Below, piece by piece: positions 6,651 through 14,253 of a DNA stretch of 18,736 nucleotides (positions are counted from its first letter, which is position 1; every line of letters begins with the position of its first letter). The position numbers and the translations under genes were made by a program. Where the stretch lies: positions 1-18,736 of the forward strand of contig JANXWU010000477.1 of the NCBI GenBank assembly GCA_025350985.1. The letters are read 5' to 3'. The notes beneath the pieces are model-generated. The model had not been told where the DNA came from. It did no database searches and saw only the letters and a list, made by a program, of their open reading frames with translations. Source of the DNA: Spartobacteria bacterium (GTDB taxonomy: Bacteria > Verrucomicrobiota > Verrucomicrobiia > Chthoniobacterales > Chthoniobacteraceae).

Positions 6651-8846
6651 CTACGGCAGATTCCACCGCTTCCGCGCGATCCACTCGACGCACAGCATCG
6701 CCATCAGGAACAGCAGCAGCGCCGGGTTGTTCCAAAGATCCGTGAGCACCACGCGCGAGAAGTGCGTTTCCTCGACGTGCAAATCCTTCGGCCAGTCGTT
6801 CCACTTTTCGAGTTCGTAAAACTTTCCGCGATTCGTCTCGGCGATCTTTTTTAACAACTCACGGTCGATTGGTTTGCCGGTCAATTCGGTCACGGGTTTC
6901 ACCACGACGAACCGCGTTTCACCTTCAAGCGGTGTCGCGCCAGCCGTCAGTTTCGCCTGTGCCTTGAACACGCCCGCGACGTTCGGATCGACTTCGACGC
7001 GATAGCCGGGCACCGATTTTCCACCCTGCGTCTGCAACGTCGCCGCGCGCATCGTGTAGTTGAAAACCTTGTCGTCCGGCGAGCGCACTTCGACCGGAAG
7101 CGACGCGGGCGGTTTGCTTTTCGCGTCCTGCAAACGCACGACCGCGCGCAGCTCCGGCTTCTCGCCGAGCAGGTAGTTCGACCGCTCGGTGAACAGCTCG
7201 ATCGCGTTGCTGTTTTGTTTGTTCTGCTCTTTTGGAATGAGCCAGTCCATGAGCTGCGACCAGAACGTGTCGTAAGGCGAGCGATCCGCCGACCAGCCTT
7301 TCGCCGCGAGCCGCCAGCGCCAAATCGTGTCAGTCGCGATCACGACCACGCGCCCGCCGCCGAAGCGGTTCGCGACCACGAGCGGATGATGTTTTCCATC
7401 GACGATCATTTCCATCAACACTTCCGCCGTCGGGCTTGTACTTTCGGAAATGTTGACCGTCAGCAGCGACGGAAAATCTTTTACCTGCGCGAAGAGCGGG
7501 CCGAAGACCGGATGATGCAAACCGGTTTCCGTGATCTCGACTTTGAAATTTCCCTCGCGATATTCCGCCGGCGTTTTGATCGGCGCGACCTCACCCAGCA
7601 GCGACTTGCCGAACGCCGCGGAACCGAGCGCGTTCGCACCACCGAGCAGCACGAGCCCGCCGCCTTTATCCACAAAATCGCGAATGCCTTTCGTGCTTTC
7701 CGGCGAGAGTAATTCAGGCGGGAGATCGCCGAGAATCATCACCGCCTGATTCGCCAGCGCCTTTTCGTTGAAGTCCAGTTTTGCCTGTGCCATGCCGCGC
7801 GAATCGAGCGCGACGATGCGTCCGTCGCCCCAGCGCACGAACGAACTGAGCAGCAGGTTGCGGTCAGTCACGATGGCCTTGCGGAGAAATTTGAAATCGA
7901 AGCCGAGCGTGTTCTGCACATAGAGCACGCGGTTACCAGGTTCGAGGACGTTGATGACAAACGGATACGCCTTTGCGTCCTTGTCGGCGGCTTCGTCAGG
8001 CACGCGGATGTCGTAGGAAACCGAGCCGGCTTTCGCGTTGGAAATTGGAAACGTCGCCTGCCGCGTTTGCTCGTCTTCATTGAACGCGACCGTCGTCTCG
8101 CCCGTCTTTTTTCCCTCGCGCCAGATTTCCACGCCGATCGTTTTGCCGCTCATGCCGCTGCATTGAATGCCGATGCGCACCTCGCCATCCACACCCACAA
8201 ACATGCGCGGCGGATAATCCGCCGACGCGATCGACACGCGTTTCGGACGCACTTTCGGCGTGAACGGTTTTTCCAATTCAAACGTGAACACCGGCACCGA
8301 AAGCTGCGCCGATTTCGCCGCACCCGTCGTGTCGAGCCCGTCGGAAAGGAGCAGGATTCCCGACAACGGCTGCCCGCGAAACCGCTCCTGCACTTGGCTC
8401 AGAGCCGATCCGAGATTCGTGATCGCGCCGGTGAACTTCATCTCCGTCGTCTTTGGTTGCTCGAGAATTTCGCGGTCGAAGGTGAACAGCCGCACGTCGA
8501 AATCATGCCGCGCTTTTTGGAGGGCAGGGGACTTCATCCACTCGGCGACCCGCCCCGCGCGCCTCTCCTGCTTCTCGTCCACCGGATCGCTCATGCTCTC
8601 CGACGTATCGACGAGCACCGCGAGTTGCGGCTTGAGAATCTGGACATCGTCATGCTTCCGCTGCGGTTGCAAAAGGATCACGACAAATGCGACCAACACG
8701 AGTAGCCGCAAGCCGCCCGTCAAAGCGATTCGCGCTTTCGACTGCAAGCCTTTCGCAAAACTCCACGCGACCACCCCGACCAGGGCGAGCGCGATGACGA
8801 GCAGCACCTGCCATTTGAAAATCGGATTGTAGAGGACCTCGCTCAT
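6651..8846 (-). CDS. Membrane vWA / glutamine-amidotransferase-like domain protein
   Basis: 731 aa. Two N-terminal membrane segments (about 12-30 and 42-60) precede a von Willebrand type A domain with MIDAS motif DTSES (D80, S82, S84) and LLLSDGLDTTG further on. A beta-rich Ig-like part follows. The next region (about 360-540) has the look of class I glutamine-amidotransferase-like folds: QAVMILGDLPPELLS, GGGLVLLGG and GGGRVVVIATDTIWRW. I see no obvious catalytic Cys-His pair, so it is likely non-catalytic. A C-terminal membrane helix (about 703-725) ends in basic residues. The protein probably sits in the inner membrane with its middle domains outside. It is the distal member of the DUF58/BatA-vWA cluster, separated from it by a RAYT insertion. 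Start ATG 8846. Its exact role is unknown; relatives act with MoxR-type ATPases. Confidence 0.85.
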   Translation of the reverse strand: MSEVLYNPIFKWQVLLVIALALVGVVAWSFAKGLQSKARIALTGGLRLLVLVAFVVILLQPQRKHDDVQILKPQLAVLVDTSESMSDPVDEKQERRAGRVAEWMKSPALQKARHDFDVRLFTFDREILEQPKTTEMKFTGAITNLGSALSQVQERFRGQPLSGILLLSDGLDTTGAAKSAQLSVPVFTFELEKPFTPKVRPKRVSIASADYPPRMFVGVDGEVRIGIQCSGMSGKTIGVEIWREGKKTGETTVAFNEDEQTRQATFPISNAKAGSVSYDIRVPDEAADKDAKAYPFVINVLEPGNRVLYVQNTLGFDFKFLRKAIVTDRNLLLSSFVRWGDGRIVALDSRGMAQAKLDFNEKALANQAVMILGDLPPELLSPESTKGIRDFVDKGGGLVLLGGANALGSAAFGKSLLGEVAPIKTPAEYREGNFKVEITETGLHHPVFGPLFAQVKDFPSLLTVNISESTSPTAEVLMEMIVDGKHHPLVVANRFGGGRVVVIATDTIWRWRLAAKGWSADRSPYDTFWSQLMDWLIPKEQNKQNSNAIELFTERSNYLLGEKPELRAVVRLQDAKSKPPASLPVEVRSPDDKVFNYTMRAATLQTQGGKSVPGYRVEVDPNVAGVFKAQAKLTAGATPLEGETRFVVVKPVTELTGKPIDRELLKKIAETNRGKFYELEKWNDWPKDLHVEETHFSRVVLTDLWNNPALLLFLMAMLCVEWIARKRWNLP

Positions 8847-8877
8847 GTCGGGATGGCGCGTGTGAACGAAATCGAGT

Positions 8878-8982
8878 GCCGGTAGGGATGGCTCTCCGAG
8901 CCGTCCGCCGCGCGTGGCAACTCATTCAGCGTCCGCTTCCAAATTGCGCCCCACGGACGCCTCGGAGAAGGATCCCTACCGA
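8878..8982. repeat. REP pair (BIME-like) downstream of the RAYT gene
   Basis: Two REP units face each other. Unit A (8878-8909) has GTAG at 8882-8885 followed by a hairpin GGATGGCTC-TCC-GAGCCGTCC with one G-T wobble. Unit B (about 8953-8981, inverted) has CTAC at 8976-8979 and a hairpin with three mismatched pairs, so it looks decayed. About 40 bases lie between them, including CGTGGCAACTCATTC (8913-8927). That segment matches the reverse complement of the spacer in the pair at 11795-11900. GTAG at the foot of a hairpin is the arrangement known for REP elements recognised by RAYT transposases. Confidence 0.85.
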
Positions 8983-9021
8983 TGCAACTCATACGCGAAA
9001 AACCGTAGATGTTCGCGCATC

Positions 9022-9513
9022 TCACCATGGCCTGTTTTCGGTCACGTAAGGCCAATCCTCTGCGCGCTCGATCAAGCCCATTCGCACGGGATTTTGCCGG
9101 ATGTATTCCGCCTTTTGCGCATAGCTCTCATCGTGCCGCAGTCGATGATCGAAAAAATCTCGCTGCCATTCGACCTTGGCCGTGCGCGCCGTGAATCGTT
9201 TCCAATCCGACACGACTCGCTCCATGTTTTGATCAATCGGAAATCCGAGCAGTGCGTGAACGTGATCAGGCATCAACAAAAACAAATTCGCGTACCATTT
9301 TTCCGTGCCGTGATTGAATCGAACTGCTTCGAGCAAAATGTTCGCGATCTTCGGCTGGCAAAGCTGATTCCTTCCGCGTTGCTGACAATTGATGGTCACG
9401 AAAAAAATCGAGCCGGCGCTCGATTCCGCCGGCGGCGTGTGCCCGAGCTGTTTTCGCTCGGGCAAATCTTTCGCGGATCGAAAAGCGTCGAAGATGTTTT
9501 CTGGTTCGTTCAT
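9022..9513 (-). CDS. REP-associated tyrosine transposase (RAYT, Y1/IS200-like HUH nuclease)
   Basis: 163 aa from ATG 9513. The HUH motif is HVH at residues 84-86 within LMPDHVHALLGF. The likely catalytic tyrosine is Y137 in the stretch EYIRQNPVRMGL, as in other RAYT proteins; Y131 is nearby. Such enzymes nick single-stranded DNA at the foot of REP hairpins beside GTAG and are thought to spread REP elements. The gene is bracketed by REP units that fit this specificity, including identical 32-base copies at 8878-8909 and 9534-9565 in inverted orientation. An upstream in-frame ATG at 9555 would extend the protein by 14 residues, but it lies within a REP unit, so 9513 is preferred. The gene lies between two genes of a vWA cluster on the same strand, so it may be read from that operon. 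Confidence 0.9.
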   Translation of the reverse strand: MNEPENIFDAFRSAKDLPERKQLGHTPPAESSAGSIFFVTINCQQRGRNQLCQPKIANILLEAVRFNHGTEKWYANLFLLMPDHVHALLGFPIDQNMERVVSDWKRFTARTAKVEWQRDFFDHRLRHDESYAQKAEYIRQNPVRMGLIERAEDWPYVTENRPW

Positions 9514-9533
9514 CGGTGATGCAGCCACGGTTG

Positions 9534-9565
9534 GGCGGACGGCTCGGAGAGCCATCCCTACCGGC
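9534..9565. repeat. REP unit upstream of the RAYT gene
   Basis: This is an exact 32-base inverted copy of the unit at 8878-8909, including the same G-T wobble in the stem. CTAC at 9558-9561 is the reverse of GTAG. It fills most of the 54-base gap between the RAYT start (9513) and the stop of the BatA-vWA gene (9568). The pair of identical units brackets the transposase like terminal inverted repeats. Confidence 0.88.
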
Positions 9566-9567
9566 GC

Positions 9568-11763
9568 TCAATCTGTTTTCAGCATGGGCTGGTCGTGCGC
9601 GTGTTCCTGCACTTCCTTCATCTCGGGACGAAACGAGACGCCGATACGGCGCTTGTTGAGGCGGCCCGTTTTAATGTGCGCTTCGCCGCCCTGCGAACGC
9701 TTGGCCGCGGCGAGATTCGACAGCACGGATTCCGCTGCGAATGCGAGCAGTGCGAGCATGAGCAACAGCGGCCAAAGTGGCTTGTGGCCACGGTCCCGGG
9801 CGAGCCAGAGCCGCAGATTGTCGAAGCCGGTCACGGTTTCATTCGGTACGATTTTCTCCAGCGCTTCGGTCGCGATGGGACGCAGCACCGACTCGCGGCG
9901 ATCGACGTTGACCGCGAAACTTTGCAGCGCGCCTTCGTTGCCCGCGAGCACTTCGTAAAAACCGGCGTGTTCGGCGCGGTCGAGGATCGTCGCCTTTTCA
10001 CCGGCAGGCGCGCCACTCGTGGTGCCATCGGGCATCTTGATCGTGAGCGGCTGATCGCGCGGCAGCGCTGCCGACGCCGGAATCGAATCGCCGACGAAAT
10101 AACTCATCTGCCGTCCCACTTGCGCCGCCGACATGCGGACGATTTGCTGAACGAGCGGGAGAAACGCAGGCGAGAGCGGGAAGTCGCCCCACGCCCGATC
10201 CGGCGACGCGTTGATGATGAGCACGCGCCCGCTGCCGCGAACGCCTTCGATGAGGAACGGCTCTTTGTCGCCAAATGTGACGAGCACTTTCGCGTCCTTG
10301 TTCGGCTTCCACGCGATTACCTTTTTCTGCGGCAGCGCGGGAAACTGCGTGTCGCCGCTCCACAAATCGACGAACAGCGGATGCGTCTTTTCGACCACAC
10401 TCGCGACGAGACGACCTGCCGGAAGGTCATGAAGGCCGCCCGGTTTTGCTGGGAGAAAGTCGATACGCGAGAGGTTGTCGATATTCGTTTCATCGCCGGC
10501 CAGCAGCGCGACCGTCCCGCCTGCCGCCGCGAAACGGTCCAGCTTCACCACGCCGCGGTCGGAGAGATTCGCCGGGTCGGCGAGGAAGACGGTTGAGTAG
10601 TTTTCGATCGGCGTGTCGTCGAGTTCGGTCGTCGAGATTTTCTTGATCGTCGTGTTCTCCCCGCCGCCCGCGAGCAATGCTTTGTGAAGGAAAAATCCGC
10701 TGTGCAATTTCTCCGGTCCGATTTGCTGACCTTCCACGATGACGACGCGCGGTGCCTGAAAGATCGGAATCTCGAAGAAAAACTTGTCGTCGAGCGCGAG
10801 GTTGTCACCCTGAATTTTCGCGATGGCCTGCGCGGTGCGACCCGCGAGCGTCGGCGCTTGGAAATCGAATGGCACTTCGACCGAGCCACCCGGTTCGACA
10901 TCGACTGAACGCTGCGCCGCGCGGTCGCTATTCACGTTGATTTCGAGCACGTCGTGCAGTGGTGCGCTGGAAAAATTCTCGATCCGCGCCGTGCCGCGCA
11001 CGGTCGAACCCGCGCTGACGAAGAGCGAAGTCAGCGCGACGTTTTTGATGCCGGCATTGACCGCCGCCACATCGTCCGGGCGCACGACGACAAGCTTCGC
11101 CTCGGACTTTTTCCACTCGTCGTCGAAGATCGTTTTCGAGTCGAACAGCCACGCGTCTTCCTGGTTGTCGGTGAAGAGAAAAACTTCCGACTGACCCTTC
11201 GGCGCTTTGATCGCGAGCTTGCGCGCTTCGCGCATCGCCGGCGCGAAATCGGTGCGCGCTTCGGTTGGCTGGATTTCCTGAATCGCCTTCCGCACCACGT
11301 CGTGATCGATCGTCGGTTCGGCGATCAAGAGTTGCACGCGGTCATTCGCCGCCATCACCGCAACTTGGTCACCGGCCTTCAGCGAATCAATCAGCAGCAG
11401 CGCTTCTTTTTTCGCCACCTCCAGCCGCGTCGTGTCGCCGGTGCGGTAGGTCATGCTGGCCGAGTGATCGACGATCACGATGACGGAGCGCGGCGCGCTG
11501 CCGCCGAAGAACTTTGCCGCGGTGGAACTCACCACGGGGCGTGCGGCTGCGGCCGCGAGCAGGAGGAAAATCAGGCAGCGCAAAAGAAGCAGCAGCAGGT
11601 TTTCAAACCGTGCGCTGCGGCGTGTTTTCGCCGAGACGATTTTCAAAAAGCGCAGCGTGGCGAATGGCACCTCGATGACGTGCCGTTTCTGCATCAAGTG
11701 AATGATGATCGGCGCGAAAACTGTCGCGAGGCCGGCGAGCATCCAGGGGGAGAGAAAGGCCAT
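9568..11763 (-). CDS. BatA-type membrane protein with vWA domain
   Basis: 731 aa from ATG 11763. The N-terminus MAFLSPWMLAGLATVFAPII followed by HLMQKRHVIEVPFATLRFL is typical of the BatA N-terminal domain. It has a first membrane helix (about 5-24), a juxtamembrane segment and a second helix (about 55-75). The vWA domain carries MIDAS motif DHSAS (D99, S101, S103). Further on come beta-rich domains and a glutamine-amidotransferase-like region with STVFLADPANLSDRG and GGTVALLAGDE. A C-terminal membrane helix (about 675-695) reads PLWPLLLMLALLAFAAESVL. A longer reading to 11868 would translate through a REP pair and is rejected. It follows the DUF58 gene, as in BatA/MoxR-associated clusters, and probably forms a membrane complex with it. 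The physiological role in this phylum is not established. Confidence 0.88.
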   Translation of the reverse strand: MAFLSPWMLAGLATVFAPIIIHLMQKRHVIEVPFATLRFLKIVSAKTRRSARFENLLLLLLRCLIFLLLAAAAARPVVSSTAAKFFGGSAPRSVIVIVDHSASMTYRTGDTTRLEVAKKEALLLIDSLKAGDQVAVMAANDRVQLLIAEPTIDHDVVRKAIQEIQPTEARTDFAPAMREARKLAIKAPKGQSEVFLFTDNQEDAWLFDSKTIFDDEWKKSEAKLVVVRPDDVAAVNAGIKNVALTSLFVSAGSTVRGTARIENFSSAPLHDVLEINVNSDRAAQRSVDVEPGGSVEVPFDFQAPTLAGRTAQAIAKIQGDNLALDDKFFFEIPIFQAPRVVIVEGQQIGPEKLHSGFFLHKALLAGGGENTTIKKISTTELDDTPIENYSTVFLADPANLSDRGVVKLDRFAAAGGTVALLAGDETNIDNLSRIDFLPAKPGGLHDLPAGRLVASVVEKTHPLFVDLWSGDTQFPALPQKKVIAWKPNKDAKVLVTFGDKEPFLIEGVRGSGRVLIINASPDRAWGDFPLSPAFLPLVQQIVRMSAAQVGRQMSYFVGDSIPASAALPRDQPLTIKMPDGTTSGAPAGEKATILDRAEHAGFYEVLAGNEGALQSFAVNVDRRESVLRPIATEALEKIVPNETVTGFDNLRLWLARDRGHKPLWPLLLMLALLAFAAESVLSNLAAAKRSQGGEAHIKTGRLNKRRIGVSFRPEMKEVQEHAHDQPMLKTD

Positions 11764-11794
11764 CAGGGGAGCGTGCGTTGAGAGATCGAGTCGC

Positions 11795-11900
11795 GCCGGT
11801 AGGGACGCTTCTCCGAAGCGTCCGCGGGGTGTTTTTGGTTCTTCCGAGTTGAATAAGTTGCCACGCACCGCGGACGGCTCGGAGAGCCGTCCCTACCGGC
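11795..11900. repeat. REP pair (BIME-like) between BatA-vWA and DUF58 genes
   Basis: Unit D (11795-11827) has GTAG at 11799-11802 and a perfect hairpin GGACGCTTC-TCC-GAAGCGTCC. Unit E (11868-11900, inverted) has CTAC at 11893-11896 and a perfect hairpin GGACGGCTC-GGA-GAGCCGTCC. The 40-base spacer contains GAATAAGTTGCCACG (11851-11865). Apart from one base, this matches the reverse complement of 8913-8927 in the other pair. The whole element is therefore a diverged inverted copy of 8878-8982. It lies 31 bases upstream of the BatA-vWA start and could affect mRNA stability or expression of that gene. Confidence 0.9.
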
Positions 11901-11947
11901 ACGCAGCGTCGTTTCACCCGGCGAAAAAAGTTGGCGGCGCCTCGTTT

Positions 11948-12844
11948 TCACAGACTCATCTTGCGCCGCTCGGCGAGGTATTGCTGGATGAAATCCTCGA
12001 AGCTGTCAGCGGTCGAGACGAGGCGGTAATCGACATTCAGCACGGCGCAGCGCTCGCGATTGTCGTCGATGAATTTTTGTAATTCCTTCTTGTAAGCGGA
12101 ACGCGCCTGCGCCGGATCGATCTCGAGTTTCTCGCCGGTTTCCATGTCGATAAACTCGGAGACGCGGCTCATCGACAGCTCCAACTCCGCCGGATCGAGA
12201 ATCTGCAACACAATCACGTCGTGCATTTTTTTGCGAAAATGCGCGACGGCTTGGAAGACCCCGTCGGGGTCGTCGAACAGGTCGGACATGATGACGATGA
12301 GGCCGCGGCGCGCGAACATTTCGGCGAGCGCGTGGAGCGCTTTGCCGGTGTCGGTCTTGTTCATCGGCTCATTTTTTGAGAGCGTCTCCAAAACAGTGCG
12401 GAGGTGGCGCATTCCCGAACGGCACGGGATGTTCGTGCGCACTTCGTGGTCGAAAATCGTGATGCCGACGGAGTCTTGCTGCCGGCTGATGATGTAACCG
12501 AGCGCGGCGGCGACGTGGCAGGCGTAGCGGTATTTGGTCTTGCCCTGCGACGCGTAGCGCATCGACGCGGAGGCATCGATGACGAAGTTCACACGCAGGC
12601 TGGTTTCCTCCTCGTAGCGCTTGACGAAATACTTCTCGGTGCGTGCGAAAACTTTCCAGTCGAGGCTGCGCAGGTTGTCGCCTTTGACGTAGCTGCGATG
12701 GTCGGCGAACTCCTGGCTCGCGCCTTTGAGCGGGCTTTTGTGTGCGCCAGCGCGAGCGCTTTCGGTGACGTAGCGCGAGCGGATGGCGAGCCCTTCGAGC
12801 TTGCGCATCGCTTCGGGGGTGAGGAAATCGGTGATGCCGGCCAT
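11948..12844 (-). CDS. DUF58 domain protein (vWA-like)
   Basis: 298 aa from ATG 12844. The DUF58 signature is clear: DHRSYVKGDNLRSLDWKVFA (residues 48-67), then KYFVKRYEEE, and a vWA-like core with MIDAS motif DASAS (D90, S92, S94). A later strand reads RGLIVIMSDLFDD. The protein has no membrane segment and should be cytoplasmic. DUF58 proteins usually stand beside a MoxR-type AAA+ ATPase and BatA/BatB-like membrane proteins; the partners are thought to act in chaperone-like assembly or stress tolerance. Here BatA-vWA follows downstream, but no AAA+ gene is upstream: the next gene (12968) is divergent and unrelated. DUF58 is thus the first gene of this cluster, with its promoter in the 123-base divergent gap or supplied elsewhere. 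Confidence 0.92.
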   Translation of the reverse strand: MAGITDFLTPEAMRKLEGLAIRSRYVTESARAGAHKSPLKGASQEFADHRSYVKGDNLRSLDWKVFARTEKYFVKRYEEETSLRVNFVIDASASMRYASQGKTKYRYACHVAAALGYIISRQQDSVGITIFDHEVRTNIPCRSGMRHLRTVLETLSKNEPMNKTDTGKALHALAEMFARRGLIVIMSDLFDDPDGVFQAVAHFRKKMHDVIVLQILDPAELELSMSRVSEFIDMETGEKLEIDPAQARSAYKKELQKFIDDNRERCAVLNVDYRLVSTADSFEDFIQQYLAERRKMSL

Positions 12845-12967
12845 CGGTCAGCGCGCGGTCAGTGCGAGCGCGAAAAGGATGTTTCCCGGACGGGCAAACG
12901 CAAGCGGCAAAGTTGCGGATTGCTTTTCGAGATGCAGCCGCGAAACCTTGGCGGATAGCTTCCCATT
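12845..12967. promoter_or_regulatory. Divergent intergenic region, DUF58 operon and unknown exported gene
   Basis: A 123-base gap between divergent starts should hold promoters for both directions. I see no convincing sigma-70 boxes. A near-direct repeat CGGTCAGCGCG / CGGTCAGTGCG lies next to the DUF58 start (12845-12866), which may be chance in GC-rich DNA. Confidence 0.3.
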
Positions 12968-14230
12968 TTGAAACGCCGTTTCTTCCTTGTCACAGTTCTG
13001 CTGCTCCTGCTCGCAGGCCTGAGTTTTGTTTTCGTTCGTGCGCAACGAGCGAGCGATGAGCGGCGCAGGCTCGCCGCTGAAAAATCAGACGCAAGCCCGA
13101 AAGCCGCATCAACAAAGGCGCGCGAGGCGGCGGAGAAAAAGGCGGAGCTGGTCCGTGAGTGGAACGCAAGCCGCAAGCCGGTGCGCGCGGGGACGAATGC
13201 GGCGGATGTTTACAAGGAGGCCTACGAGCTTTTCGACGCGCTCACGGAAGACGAAAAGAAGATGCTCAAAAACCCGCGTGACGAGGTGGATGCGGATAAG
13301 GCGGCGGAGCTTTTCAAAAAGGTTCAGCCAATTCTCGAACTGATGCGGAAGGCGGGCGGCGCGGAATATTGCGATTGGGGCGTCGGGCCGATGCGCTTTG
13401 ACACGCCGCTGCCGCACCTGCAACAGGCAATGGATCTGGGCAGACTTGGATTGTGGAGCGCGGCCTATCGATTTCAAACCGATCCGCAAGGCGCGCTCGA
13501 CGATCTCGCGGCGCGCACGAAGCTCGGACGCACGCTGCCCGAATCGCTCGTCGGAGTCCTGGTGGCGGGCAGCTTCGATCGCGGGGCAGTCGATTTGGTT
13601 GCGCAAAATGCCCGTGCGCTTGATCCGGCATCCACCACGAAGTTGAACGAAATGCTGCGGGAAAATTTCTACGCCGACGATTTCAAAAAAGCGATGGAAG
13701 GCGAAAGGAGCGGAGTGCTGGCGATGGCTGACGACATCTCAAAGAAGTCGATGGGAGAGACGATGAAGCTTTTCCAAATGACCAATGGCCCATCTGATTG
13801 GGGTGCGGACGCCCAAGGACTCGCGCAGCTCAAAGCAATGGGCTATGAACCGGCGAAGCTGGCGCAGGCGCTGCGGGAGGTGGCGAAAATGGAGGAGCAA
13901 TTCGCGACTATGATCGCTGCACCCGATCCGCAATTCAACGCGTGGTGGCAACAAGTGCAGGCGGGGTTCAGCACCAACGTGTTGGCGAAGATGACGATGC
14001 CTACGATCGTCCCCATGCGTGAGCGGGCGCGCGAGACGCAGGTGCAGCGGGCAATGCTCGGCGCGGGCGTGGCGATTTTCCAGAATGGGCCTGGCCAACT
14101 GGGCGCATTCACCGACCCGACGACGGGCGGTTTGTTCAACTATGCGCCCACACCGGACGGCGGCTTCGAGTTGCGCTCGACGTTTTTGGCGAAAGGCAAA
14201 CCGGTGACGATGAAGTTCCCACCGAAGTGA
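12968..14230 (+). CDS. Exported or membrane-anchored protein of unknown function
   Basis: 420 aa from TTG 12968. The N-terminus KRRFFLVTVLLLLLAGLSFV is a strong signal anchor or signal peptide. A charged, probably coiled-coil stretch (about 28-68, rich in Arg, Lys, Glu and Ala) follows. The rest is mostly helical and soluble-looking, with no membrane helix. Segments such as HLQQAMDLGRLGLWSAAYRF and LDDLAARTKLGRTLPESLVG have a helical-repeat feel, recalling exported hypothetical proteins of Verrucomicrobia and Planctomycetes. I see no catalytic motif. It is divergent from DUF58 and convergent with the gene ending at 14254 (23 bases between the stops). The TTG start is the best match to the signal sequence, since no ATG is available there, and no good Shine-Dalgarno sequence precedes it. 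Function not recognised. Confidence 0.75.
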   Translation: MKRRFFLVTVLLLLLAGLSFVFVRAQRASDERRRLAAEKSDASPKAASTKAREAAEKKAELVREWNASRKPVRAGTNAADVYKEAYELFDALTEDEKKMLKNPRDEVDADKAAELFKKVQPILELMRKAGGAEYCDWGVGPMRFDTPLPHLQQAMDLGRLGLWSAAYRFQTDPQGALDDLAARTKLGRTLPESLVGVLVAGSFDRGAVDLVAQNARALDPASTTKLNEMLRENFYADDFKKAMEGERSGVLAMADDISKKSMGETMKLFQMTNGPSDWGADAQGLAQLKAMGYEPAKLAQALREVAKMEEQFATMIAAPDPQFNAWWQQVQAGFSTNVLAKMTMPTIVPMRERARETQVQRAMLGAGVAIFQNGPGQLGAFTDPTTGGLFNYAPTPDGGFELRSTFLAKGKPVTMKFPPK

Positions 14231-14253
14231 TTTTTGCGGGCGTGTTGGACCGC

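Noticed and set aside
6651..11763. The two vWA genes are both exactly 731 codons plus stop, suggesting a duplication
   Set aside because: They share domain types but not sequence; equal length appears to be coincidence.
10954..11781. Plus-strand open frame opposite the BatA-vWA gene
   Set aside because: Composition is that of an antisense shadow (Arg/His-rich), and the minus-strand gene has clear domains.
11764..11868. N-terminal extension of the BatA-vWA protein to 11868
   Set aside because: It would translate through a REP pair; the BatA-type N-terminus begins exactly at ATG 11763.
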